In this document: positions 21,477 through 32,400 of the stretch, one piece after another
Position numbering within the stretch: the first letter of the stretch is position 1
Layout of the letters: each line of letters begins with the position of its first letter
NCBI RefSeq assembly: GCF_029962835.1
Contig: NC_080573.1
Coordinates: 30,745,001 to 30,809,000 of the forward strand
From: Magnolia sinica
Lineage: Eukaryota > Streptophyta > Magnoliopsida > Magnoliales > Magnoliaceae
Direction of reading: 5' to 3'
Length of the DNA stretch: 64,000 nt
Translations under genes and position numbers: made by a program
The notes under the pieces: model-generated
What the model was told of the DNA's origin: nothing
Database searches by the model: none
The model's input: the letters and a program-made list of their open reading frames with translations, nothing else

Positions 21477-23331
21477 AAATGTCATGAAGAAAATGAGATA
21501 ACTAGAGATTTCATATTCTTGGGATGATTAAAAGGAGTTATGATAGGGAACATGCATATTTCTCAAAGTTAGACTAGTGTTATGGAGCACCTAAGGATAT
21601 TGAATCATAACTATTCTAAATTTTAATTAGGTCTCTGAACTCAAGGATGTAATGGATTAGAAAATTGAGATTCTAACAAACTTTAGACTTAAGGTAAATA
21701 TTGTTTTGTTTTGGAATTCATATGATGAATGGAGGCATAATTGTATGAATTTCTGAGTGTTGAACTATTTTTCATGTTTTCAATGTTTGTGGGTAACATT
21801 TCTGAAAACCCTCACAAGACTATAACTCATCCACTAGGGGAAACCTAGAGGTTTAAAGGCTTGTTGCATATGCTAAATGCAACCGAGATTACCTGTGAAA
21901 GCGGTGTATTAGAATTTTATTTTCATTTTAATTTAGTTTCTAGAATTAATTTTTATTTTTATTTTTATTTTTCTTTGCTTATTTTGCTTAGGACTAGCAA
22001 AATGCTGGTTGGGGGTGTGTTAAGACTCAAATATTGCATAATTTTCTCCATTTATATCTTGGTTTTATGAACATGAATCAGCTTAATGTTCTATTTTACT
22101 CATATATGTGTTGCAAGGTGAATTTAAGAGCTTGGATTGAAAAAAGGTGCTAAAAAGCATGGATTTGATGCTCAAGAATCACCAAGGCAAGAGATGCATC
22201 TTAGGAGACCAAGATTGAAGAATTCACTTGCTAAAAATCTAAGAAAACCAAGTGAAAAATAAAGAAAACTGAATATTTGAAGTGAAGAATCCTGAAATCG
22301 TCCTGAAAAAGTATATTCTAAAGCTCTGAGGTCTATTTTGAAAAACTATACAACAGAAAATCTATTTTAAACAAACTGTGCAACAATAAGTCTATTTTGA
22401 AAAACTGCATATATTTGAGGCGGTTTCTAGGATTTTTCAGCTTTGTACGAAAATTGGAGTTCCCTACTTATAAATAGGGCTTCCTAGGGTATTCCTAACC
22501 ATCATTCAAGACATCCCAAAGTAAAATTTAGGATTTTTAAAGAGTTTTAAAGAGTTTTTAATTTTATTAGAGTTTTATAAGTTTTTTTTTTTTTAGATCT
22601 TTTCTATTTGCATTTATTTCTTTCTTCTTATTTTTTTTTCTTTCTTATTTTAATTATGTTTTTCTAAGTTTCTTCTACCCCAAGCTAGAAGGGAAGCACA
22701 TGGGTTTAATAATTCTTTAAGATTATGATGATTGATTGTTTTAATGATGAGAAGAATGGTGTATGCATGTTATCTATTATTTAGGTTTTATTTTTTATCC
22801 TCTTGTGAGATCCATATATTTCCATCATATGAGATCCACATTAATGGATAGACTTACCTTAGATTAATCAAATTTCCTATATAGTAGAGGTTCTCAACCT
22901 GTTATATTTTTTTTATTTTCATTATCTCATTGATATTGAATTCTTAAAATCACTGACACTTAAGAATATATATCAGTGGTGCAAATCTATGATTTTCTAA
23001 TATTTTATATCACTTATTAAAATATTTAAACTATTTTATTTTCCGATTAGGCTGACCATAGTGCTAAGATCCTAGTTATGTTATCCAAGTCATCATGATT
23101 TTGGAACATTAATCTATGTGTGGAACTTTGAAGCTTGGATATTATTTTATTCAGTTGAATTACATCCATTCAAAAATTCCAAAATCAAATCATCAGTTTA
23201 GTTTTTATTACTTAGTTTGTTTCGCATTTGATTTTTTCCTTCTCACAATTCATCTCCCTGTGGGATCGACCTTATATTCACGGGATACTACTTACGAACC
23301 TCTACAATTGGAGGCAAGCAATCACCTTGCA
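21477..23331 (+). mobile_element. 3' end and 3' LTR of a Ty3/gypsy retrotransposon (fossil)
   Basis: 21477-22017 is the tail of an internal region ending in the hallmark TTGCTTAGGACTAGCAAAA... GGGGGTG purine tract. An LTR starts at 22018 (TGTTAAGACTCAAATATTGC) and runs to roughly 23331-23350, with a TATA-like TTATAAATAGGGC around 22460 and the CTCCCTGTGGGATCGACC motif near its end. LTR unit A lies inserted upstream of the tail. Only this 3' portion is present; the coding part is not in the window. Confidence 0.7.
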
Positions 23332-26073
23332 ATTTTAAACTTTTTTCTCATTGATGGGCTGCAAAGACAGTTTACCTATGGCTCACTTTCAATGGGGAAA
23401 CAATTCCACTGATCATATAGGAAAGTTTTTCCAATTGGGGCGATTTTTTAGGGCACACCCCATTCACAATATGTTCCACACGATGAAATGGCCTGAGTCA
23501 TGGAAAGTTGGGCCCACTTGCACTGTTTCTTGCTGACAAAAGAAACTTCCATTTAACTCAGTCAAGCTTTCTATCATAATCATCACCATAACCTTTTTCC
23601 TAGCTATTTGTGGTCTCCTTTACAGTTCTTACTTCGCCAATTGTTCCTAAGGCCCTGTCCTTGGGCCATATCATTGAGGTTCATATAGTTCCTCTTCTTA
23701 TTTTATACTCATTGTCAGATATTTCTCATATTATTTATAAGAAGTAAATCATTTTATGATTTAGATAATGCTGCTTGTTTATTTAGTGTCCAATTTGACA
23801 GAGTTGTTGTTTTGCCTTATATTTTTCAAGGTTTGCAAGGTGGCTCCCAATCCAGGTGAGACCAAGGTGTGTCAGTACATAACACTAGCGAAGTGTCTCT
23901 TTTTTATCGACTGTCATGGAGTTGTTTATCACAACAAGGACACTGAAATGGATATTGTACTTAAGGGTGTGGTATGTACTCGCAACTTGCACTTTTCTGT
24001 AGAAGCTAATTCTTAGATCTTGTTTGGATGACAAACCAGAAATTAGTTCTGAAAATCGCGTTATGCGAAACTGTAGTTTATCAAAACTCATTTTATCAGA
24101 AGATACTGTTTGGAAGACAAGTGTCCATTTCTTTGTTTTTTCTCATAATGTTTGTCGGATGTCAATGTCTAAAAAATCATTTTTTCAAAAGTCAATGCAC
24201 CATAATGCAGTTAACAACTTCACTACGTAAATGCATTGTGTCACCGTACTGTAATTGGAGGATAGGATCTTCCAATATGACAATCTAGATCATACAAATA
24301 AATTAACCGAATTGTTCTTTGAGCATAAAAAAGAATTTCACCAACCACATGAAAGTAATCATTTGATTTTGCCTTGGAATTTGAACCATTCACTATTAAC
24401 CATCCATTTGATAACCATCAATCAGATGATTATCTTTGATTTATTAATATGATTTTTGAAATGATAAATCGCCATGCAAGAGTGCCACATTTGAGGAAGA
24501 TGACTCACTAAACTACCATTTTGAAGATGTTTGTGAGCTCTGACATGTATGCAGACTCCTTTGATAGTTATCTACAATTTTAAGAAAATGGTGGTAACTC
24601 TTCCAACAAACACATGTCGCAGTTATATGACAATCCAGGCTGTCCAATTGCTTGCCCAATTGTGCTGGGAGAATAAAGTTACACAAGTAACCACATATCC
24701 AGGCCATCCTAATTGCTGGCCCAACTGATGTTTCAATTTGGCCCTTTGGAATTTGAGCCAATCGCTGTTTGACTTTTAACCGTCAAATGGATGGTTAGGA
24801 TTGGTTGATTAGTGGGAATTTCGTCATATGGTCCATTCACAATGTGCCCTAAAATTTTGATGGTTTTAAAATTTTGATGGTTTTTTGGATAGCGTTACAT
24901 GAGTGCTACATGTAAAGAGGATGAATCACCACCTTTTTCAAAATGGGTGGGAGCTATCATGTTAATGCTGCTCTTAAAATGCAAGTATTACAGTGAGAGA
25001 AAAACACTGATAGTGTGGCAGGGTGTGATAATAGATGCATGAGCACTAACAAACGGCATGACTCATATGTGGTTAACTTAGACTAAACCATCTAAATCGT
25101 GGGTGCTTGTTTAGATATCTTGTGAACTGAAAAGTTTTTGGTCTTGCTGATTGGTGGAGAATTCCCGAGAAGTTTTTGGTCTCATAAAGAAGCTGAATAT
25201 TGTCCCTGACACCAAGAAGAGAGCAAAAACAACATCATGTAGATGCTTTTCCTTTGGCTGTTTCTCTTCTTCCATCGTGTTGAATGTACCTTACCATAAA
25301 TCATTGTTTCTCATGGTTTGTTTTTTAAATGTTTGCAGCTTTCTTTGATACACCGGTCACTGGAGGAAACGGCAATAGCTCTTCGAAGGCAAATGAATCT
25401 GTACCTCGTGAATTTGCATATTCAAATTTCAAACTAAATACCCCTAAAAAAATTCAAACTTCAAACTAAATACCCGTAAAAAAATTCATACTTCAAATTA
25501 AATGCTCAAGGAGATGCCTTTTTTCTTCTGAGAAATTGAAACTACAGTATCAGAATTCAAAGGTGGCCTCTGTTTTATGGATTACAAAAAATTTCAGATA
25601 GACTTGTGTTTACATCCTTTCCTAATTTAGATAGAAGTATGTAATTGAAGTCAAGTTCATCTATAGAGTTCATTTTGTAGAGCAGGTTGACCATCATTCA
25701 CTCCATTACCACTTTGTGGAGAAGTTGGTGATTGTAACTTCTTCTTTAGCCTCTGTTGGAACCCCAAACTAATGCCTGCTTTTGGCACTGTTGGTAGTTT
25801 TTTTAAACTGCATATCCTTGCCCTGGCCCATTTCCACCTCTAACAGTACATGCGGCATAGGCCATCAGGTGCCCAAGAATCAACCCAACATAGTTTTGTG
25901 ATCCCTTCGTTTTTTGTAGTTCACCATGATTGAATAGTTGGTCCTTTTTTTTTTCTTCAGGTCAAGTCATATTTATGTGTTTGACACACAAAAGAATCCA
26001 AGATCTGACTCTCTTTTGCATGCTGAGATCAATCCAACGCCATGACATTGCCAAGAACAACCACCTAGTGACT
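23332..26073 (+). other. Interior of CACTA 2: MITE-like sequence and unidentified exon-like bits
   Basis: Contains a MITE-like tract at about 24018-24900 (GATCTTGTTTGGATGACAAA, CGAAACTGTAGTTTATC). Weak exon-like segments on the plus strand are [19 protein letters not shown] near 23840, SREVFGLIKKLNIVPDTKKR at about 25160-25225, and, after a TTTGCAG acceptor at about 25338, SLIHRSLEETAIALRRQ. I could not assign them. They may be further captured pieces. Confidence 0.35.
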
Positions 26074-26154
26074 TACTCTGTTGCTCAGTTCCGGTTTCTG
26101 GAGCGACTACTTATCGTCCATGGGCACTGGTGCTATAAGAGGATAACCCAAATG
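26074..26154 (+). pseudogene. Isolated exon end of a P4-ATPase (aminophospholipid flippase, ALA)
   Basis: The plus strand reads [26 protein letters not shown] followed directly by a GTAAGA donor at 26155. This is the highly conserved [21 protein letters not shown] segment just before the late transmembrane helices of plant P4-ATPases, closest to the ALA4-12 group; flippases move aminophospholipids across membranes. The upstream part of the same open frame (from about 25960) does not look like a P4-ATPase (the expected GVEGMQAVMSSD stretch is absent), so the exon's 5' part is replaced or derives from another source. No other flippase exon is nearby; a NAC-type exon follows 0.4 kb downstream. 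Confidence 0.82.
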
Positions 26155-26569
26155 GTAAGACCTACAGAATCCCTACCACTAGATGGGCCCCTTCATGTTA
26201 GGCCTAGATCCCAAATGCATCCTGACCACAGACACTTCTAGATGGAATGTGGAGTCCACCGTGTTGTAAATATACCATCTAGCCCTCTCATCTGGTGAGA
26301 GGCATAGGATGAAGGCACACCCATGAAATGCAGGCCATTCCAGAACTCAGGTGAACCACACCATATGAATATATATGTTTTAGGCAAGATTCTATATTGC
26401 TGCCTGTGGTATGTCTCACCTTTGTATTTGGATGATTCTTGGTATGTACGGTTGGAAAATCATCTACTTCATTCAATGGAATAACATCCCAAGCTTAATT
26501 CTGCAAATCTTATCTTGTTATATACTGTTGATCATTGATTTTTTTTTAATTTTTATTTTTTCCCTATAG
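26155..26569. other. Intron-like spacer between captured exons
   Basis: Non-coding spacer with MITE-like GGCCCCTTCATG and CATCCTGACC elements and a T-rich run ending in TCCCTATAG, the acceptor of the next exon. Confidence 0.45.
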
Positions 26570-26887
26570 GGAACTTTCACTTTATGTCGGGTCATCAAGA
26601 GAAATGATCTAGGACAGAGAACCATCTATCTTCAGGGTGAATCCAAATCCAAGGGGAGCATTTCTTCTTCCATTGATGACCTTACTCCAAGATTCTCAAC
26701 AGATGTCTTAAGAACCTCTGAAGAAAGCACATCTCAAGCAAGAACTATGTTAAATGGAAGTAATGATTCAACACTGATCAGTTCAAGTTCTGAAGTTAGT
26801 AGTGGGATAGAGCTACAGCGAACCATGACAGAGATTGATCAAACAAGCCCCTTGTTCTCGAGCTATCTAGCTTCAGATACTCTGAAG
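26570..26887 (+). pseudogene. Isolated exon of a NAC transcription factor (end of NAC domain plus C-terminal part)
   Basis: A 318-bp open segment (106 codons) lies between a TATAG acceptor and a GTATCA donor. It begins GTFTLCRVIKRNDLGQRT, matching NAC subdomain E (xLCRVxKR/K), then a Ser/Thr-rich tail with SSSSEVSSGIELQRTMTEID and DQTSPLFSSYLASD, resembling the activation region of NAC045/086-type proteins. The DNA-binding subdomains A-D (normally in the first two exons) are absent; flippase sequence precedes it and ABCC sequence follows. It is therefore a fragment. Open frame and both splice sites are preserved. Confidence 0.7.
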
Positions 26888-27099
26888 GTATCACATGCAT
26901 AGGACACAAGGGAAATTTTCAAAATTTATTGTTTTAGCTTTCTACGTCAAAGTGGAATTCTTGAATAACTTAAATAAATAAATAAAATAATTAGTGAATA
27001 CTTAGGATTATTTTGCTTACTTTGGCCACAAATCACCAGGAAAAACCCTTACAGGGATTACCGAGCCCCACGCGGCTGACACAAAATGACTTGTTTGTT
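26888..27099. other. Intron-like spacer
   Basis: Non-coding sequence between the NAC-like and ABCC-like exons. The 27040-27100 part (ACCCTTACAGGGATTACC...) does not match ABCC coding sequence. Confidence 0.4.
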
Positions 27100-27846
27100 T
27101 TGGGGAGCTCTGCCGAGTAAGACGGTCTTACTAATGACTCATCAAGTCGATTTCCTTCCAGAATTTGACGTTATTTTGGTTAGTAAATCTGTCTCTTGCC
27201 TGTTTCTCTGTCTCGCTTCTTTCAAGTTGTTATCTTTTTATTTGCTCTTCAACCTTGATCAATTTATTGATTTGTGCGTACGTTATATTCCTGGCACTAA
27301 ATGAGCAAAATTAATGGTTTAACTTGGTAACCCAGATGATTCTGATGTTTTCTTTCCAAAACCATTTTGTCTTGGTTAGATTGGCTAACCTGCCCAAGAA
27401 TATCATGTGGTGATGTTTGTACTTAAAAGAAAACAATTTGAAGTAATTCAATGTTGTTGACAGTTAATGTCAGATGGACAGATCCTGCATGCTGCTTCTT
27501 TTCACGAGTTACTAGACACAAGTAGAGAATTTCAAGACCTGGTCAATGCACACAAAGGCACTGTTGGTTCTGAAAGGCTCACTGAGGTCGTTTCTCCCTT
27601 GAGATGTGAAACTGCCAAAAGAGAGATCAAGAAAGCATCTACTGTGAAACAACAGAAAACAGATAATGTACCAACATTAGATCAGCTAATTAAAGAAGAG
27701 GAGAGAGAAACTGGAGATACAGGTCTGAAGCCATACTTACAATATCTGAATCAGAGCAAGGGCTACTTGTATTTCTCCTTGGCAGGCCTATGCCATCTCA
27801 TGTTTGTGGCTGGACAGCTTACACAAAACTCTTGGATGGCTGCTAA
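27100..27846 (+). pseudogene. Two exons of an ABCC (MRP)-type ABC transporter
   Basis: First exon (about 27105-27178) reads ALPSKTVLLMTHQVDFLPEF then DVIL and ends at a GTTAGT donor. The second (27464-27846) follows a TTGACAG acceptor in matching phase and reads LMSDGQILHAASFHELLDTS, FQDLVNAHKGTVGSERLTEV, a linker, ERETGDTGLKPYLQYLNQSK and GQLTQNSWMAAN. This is the end of nucleotide-binding domain 1 (the H-loop His in TVLLMTHQVD) through the linker into the first helix of the second membrane domain of plant ABCC10/14-like vacuolar or plasma-membrane transporters. After MAAN the similarity stops; the expected donor is not at that point and the frame runs on into ESHKLRKK to 27907. Walker A/B and signature exons are missing. 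The junction between the two exons is a real, phase-correct intron (285 bp). Confidence 0.88.
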
Positions 27847-27907
27847 CGAATCACACAAACTCAGGAAGAAAATGTCGCTTCTCTTATATTTAAATAGAAG
27901 TCTCTAA

Positions 27908-28149
27908 TGTTTCTCTGTTTGTTTTGATATTTCAAGTCTCTTGGACTGAGGGAGAAAACCAATCTCTGTTTTTCTTCTTTCTTTTTCTTTTCTTTCTGTT
28001 TTTTCATGTTTTATGGATTAGGATTCCAAGTCTATTTGACTGAGAATTGAAGACTCTTTTAGGGTTTTCTTGGGTTATATTTGAGAGGAAAAACCCATTA
28101 AAATATTGTAGCTAATGTTGTGGATCTGACTAACTATGCGCATGTTTAT
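27908..28149. other. Spacer before CACTA 2 terminus
   Basis: Pyrimidine-rich, non-coding. No feature recognised. Confidence 0.4.
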
Positions 28150-28660
28150 GAATGGGTTAAAATAAATGATTTAGCTTCAGTTGTTAAGAACTGAGGTTAA
28201 AAAGTGAATTTAGCCTTAGTTGATGTCAACAAAGGTTAAATCCATCTTTAGTCTCAGTTTTGCCTCAGTTACCTAAACTGAGACTACAACTCCCGTGGCT
28301 AAAGGCTTTAGCCTCGGTTGTTGAGAACCGAGGTTAAAAATAGATTTAGTTTCAATTGGAGGCAACTGAGCTAAATTTTGGAATTAGTCTCAGTTGGAAA
28401 CAATGGAGGCTAAAATTTTGATTTGGCCTCATTTCGAGAAAACTAAAGCTAAAAGGTTCTTTTAGCTTCACTTGAAGAACTGAGGCTAAAAGTCATTTTA
28501 GCCTCAGTTGCTAAAACTGAGGCTAAATCCTTTAGCCACAGGGGTTTCAACCTCGGTTTGGATAATTGAGGTAAAACTGAGACTAAAGGTTTTAGCCTCA
28601 GTTTTTACCCTTTTTAGCCACAGTTTTGAACCGAGGCTAAAGCCCCCTTTTCTTGTAGTG
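28150..28660. repeat. Right terminal region of CACTA element 2
   Basis: More than a dozen copies of a TTTAGCCTCAGTT / AACTGAGGCTAAA motif in both orientations precede the terminal CCCTTTTCTTGTAGTG ending at 28660. Read inward this gives CACTACAAGAAAAGGGGG, the canonical CACTA inverted-repeat start. The flanking TAA would be the 3-bp target. The subterminal motif differs completely from that of CACTA 1 (CCGACGG), so these are two distinct families. Confidence 0.85.
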
Positions 28661-29400
28661 TAAATAGCGAGGCTTGTCATGAAATAGGCAAAAGGTATCG
28701 ACCCATGACCAGGATGGATATAAAATTGGATAATCAAATAATACATTAAGGAGGGAAGATAGATAGAAATACTAGACACAATAGCTTGAAGAACACGAGT
28801 CATGAAGGGAGTAAGTTTAGACTTATTCTCAAACCGTGGATACATATTAGATGTGAAAATGCGATGTAGGACTCTTTATTTAGGAAGCATCTTGTTAGCA
28901 CGGAGGGCATTTCCAGAACTCCATTCGGCATTAAATTGACATAATTTGCGAGTAATATCCCATCGCTTAGTTTTAGTCATTTTCTCGGCAAGGGTGGCAA
29001 TGGGTATGCCATCATCATTGACATTTACATCAAACAAACTTGAAATTAGGTGTCGATCAATAGGGACTGTCCCTTCTCTAAATTTATAGAAAATGTCAGA
29101 TTATCAAGGGACAATTCACCTATTGAAGCATACATGCCTTGCGCTATGGAGCGGTAAACCGTTCTGCCCCAACCGAAAATGTTTTCCCAACCAATGGTAG
29201 TAAGGATAGGCAAGAGATGGTATGGAGCAACGTGGTCTACATTCACAATCCTTTTAATGATAATTTCATAGAGCGAAAATCCCTAACATGCTCCGAATAT
29301 TCTTCGAGAGATCTTAGGGTTCTCACCCTAACTGGAGTCAACATAGAGGAGCCGCTAGGGCTCTTGTGAGTAGCCTTCCTCTTAGTGCAATGCTCCATTT
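28661..29400 (-). other. Extra post-pol ORF region of the copia element (plant-transposon-protein-like)
   Basis: Downstream of RNase H, after a ~700-bp untranslated stretch, minus-strand frames carry segments such as HLLPILTTIGWENIFGWGR and YYLIIQFYIHPGHGSIPFAY. This style is that of the 'putative plant transposon protein' family often found next to or inside LTR elements. It may be a third gene of the copia element or an acquired piece. Its end is cut by CACTA 2. Broken in a few places. Confidence 0.5.
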
Positions 29401-32400
29401 AAAGATTGCAAAAGAGAATATTAAAGAAAATAGATGGGTTCCGCTTTGATTAGATTTTTGCTCAAAACCCACTAAATAAAGGATGCAAATCACCAATAAA
29501 CCACAAATGGAAGATTAATTAGCAAAGAGGAACCCAAATCTAGAAGGAAATTGGAAATAAACCACTTACAATGAAGATTTAGAGATGGGTTCGACGAGTG
29601 AAGTCACGGCTAGTCAAGGAAGAAAGAAAAAATGAAATAAAAACATATGTTTTTCCCTCATTTAATAAGCAAACCTGCGCACCTCGACTGGTCAAGTATG
29701 GTCCTCGACTGGTCGAAGGTCGACTAGTCGAGGACGTACTCGACCCATCGAGCAGCTAAATTTTTTTTCATATTTTAAAATTTGAAATTTATATGTTTTG
29801 CATTTTAAAAATTATAAACATATAATAAGTAAAATGCATAAACAACATGATTTAATTAATTAAAAGTACACAAATCAATATCATGTTTTAATTTAGAATA
29901 TCTATTCCTGTCAAGCGATTTGGTCATAATGTCTGCAAGATGCTTTTCAGTCTGAATATATTCTAATGAAATACTCTTATTCTCAACTAATTCTCAAATA
30001 TAATGATATCGAATGTCGATATGTTTCATACGAGAATGTTGAATAGGATTCTTTGAAATATTAATAGCGTTTGAGTTATCACAATATAATATCATTATAT
30101 CTTGCGTAATCCCATAATCAGCTAACATCCTTTTTATCTAGATCAGCTAAGTGCTAGCATTATCAACTGCAATATATTCAACTTCAGCTGTTGAGAGTGA
30201 TACAGAATTCTGTTTCTTGCTAAGCCAGGAAACTAAACAATTCCCTATGTTGAAACATTCATCATTGGTAGATTTTCTATCGTTGATGTTTCCTACCCAA
30301 TCTGTGTCGGTATATCCAGTAAGTTGTATAGTTATATAATGCAGATACCATAAACTAAAATTAGTAGTACTTGCGACATATCTAATTATCGATTTAACAG
30401 CGATTAGATATGATTCCTTAGGATCAGATTGATATCTAGCACATATTCTAACGTTAAAAGCAATATCAGGTCTACTAGCAGTCAAGTATAGAAGACTACC
30501 AATCTACTTCGATATAAAGGGAGTCTATACTTTTACCTATTTCATCCTTAGAGAGTTTGAGAGTTGTACTTATACGAGTATCAAACTTTTCCCATTCTCA
30601 AATCCAAATTTCTTTACTAGATTTAAAGCATATTTGGTTTGAGAAATGAATACATCATCTTCCTGTTGTTTTACTTGTAATCTAACAAATTAATTTAGTT
30701 CTCCAACCATACTCATTTCAAACTTGGATTTCATCAGATCTGCAAACTCAATGGACAAGTTAGTGTATGTAAATCCATAAATAATATCATCAGCATAGAT
30801 CTGTACTATCAATATATGTTCGTTATATTTTTTAACGAATAACATTTTATCAACACTTCCCATAATAAAATTATGACCAAGTAAGAATTTAGTCAACTTT
30901 TTGTACCATGCCTTAAGAGCTTGTTTTAAACCATAAAGTGCCTTTTAAGACGGTATACATGATCTAAAAGTTTAGGGTCCTCAAAACCCTTAGGTTGTTC
31001 AACATATACTTCTTCATATAAATCACTATTTAGGAACGCACTTTCAACATCCATTTGATATATTTTGAATTTCTTATAGCAAGTAATTGAAATAAATAAT
31101 CTAATAGATTTCAAGGCGTGCAACTAGTGCAAATGTTTCATCGTAGTCAATTCCTTCTATCTGAGTGTAACCTTGTACAACCAATCATGCCTTATTTCTA
31201 ATGATATTTTCCATTTCATCAGAAAAATCTAGTTAGTTCCAATTATATGTTTATCAGAAGGTCTAAGAACCAAATACCAAACATCATTTCTGACGAATTG
31301 ATTTAACTCTTCTTGCATAACCAATATCCAATTTTCATCGACAAGTGCTTCTTTTACATTTTTCTGTTCAATTTGAGAAGTGAAGCAAAAGAAATTATAG
31401 ATATTTTCTAACTATTTTCTTGTCTGAAAACCAGTACGAGGGTTACCCAATATCTGATCAGTCGGATGGTCTTTGACTGATCTTAATTCAGCATTATTTG
31501 ATTTAGATGAAGAGTCAGGTTTATCGATAATGTTGACTTCATCATCATCTTGACTTGGTGTGGGTGTGATCAGGTGATCATCAATTACAAAGTTAATAGA
31601 TTTCTTAATCACTCCTATTCTTTTATTAAGAACACGATATGCTCGACTATTTAGAGCATAACCCAAGAATATTTCCTCATCACTCTTGGTTTCGAACTTT
31701 TTCAAATTTTTTCGGTCACGTAAAATGAAACATTTACTTCCGATTCGAAAGTATTTGACTGTTAGCTTCGTATTGAACCATAACTCATAGGCTGTTTTAT
31801 CTTTAACTTTTCTACCATATACACGATTTATAATATAGCAAGCACTATTAACAGCTTCAGCTCATAAGTTTTTTAGTAAGTTCATGCTATTTAGCATTAC
31901 ATTGGCCATTTCCTGTAACACTCTATTCTTTCTTTCAACAACCCCATGGTCTGTACAATACTTCTCAAAATTATTATTTTCAAACTTAGTACCATGATCA
32001 CTTCTGATTTTGATCACATGTACTTCTTTTTCAGTCTGAATTCATTTTAGAATTTTTTTGACTTCATCGAGAGTTTCTGATTTCTCTCTCAAGAAGGCTA
32101 CCCAAGTATATCTGATAAAATCATCAACAATAACTAGAAAATACTTCTTTCCACCTCTATTCTCCATTCTCGTTGCTCCTACCAAGTCCATATGGAGTAG
32201 TTCAAGAGGTCTGGTTATGGCTAAGGAGTTCATTTTCTTATGACTATCCTTATTTGCTTGTCAATCTGACATACGCCCCAAATTTTTTCTACCTTTTTTA
32301 ATTTGTGTAAGCCATGAATATATCTCTCTTGCTCAATCTGTAAAGGTCTCTAAAGTTAACATGTCCAAGATGTTTATGCCATAGTTGTATTTCATCTGTT

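Noticed and set aside
28504-28845. 113-codon minus-strand ORF
   Set aside because: It runs across the junction between the CACTA 2 terminus and the copia element, so it is a chance chimera of two elements.
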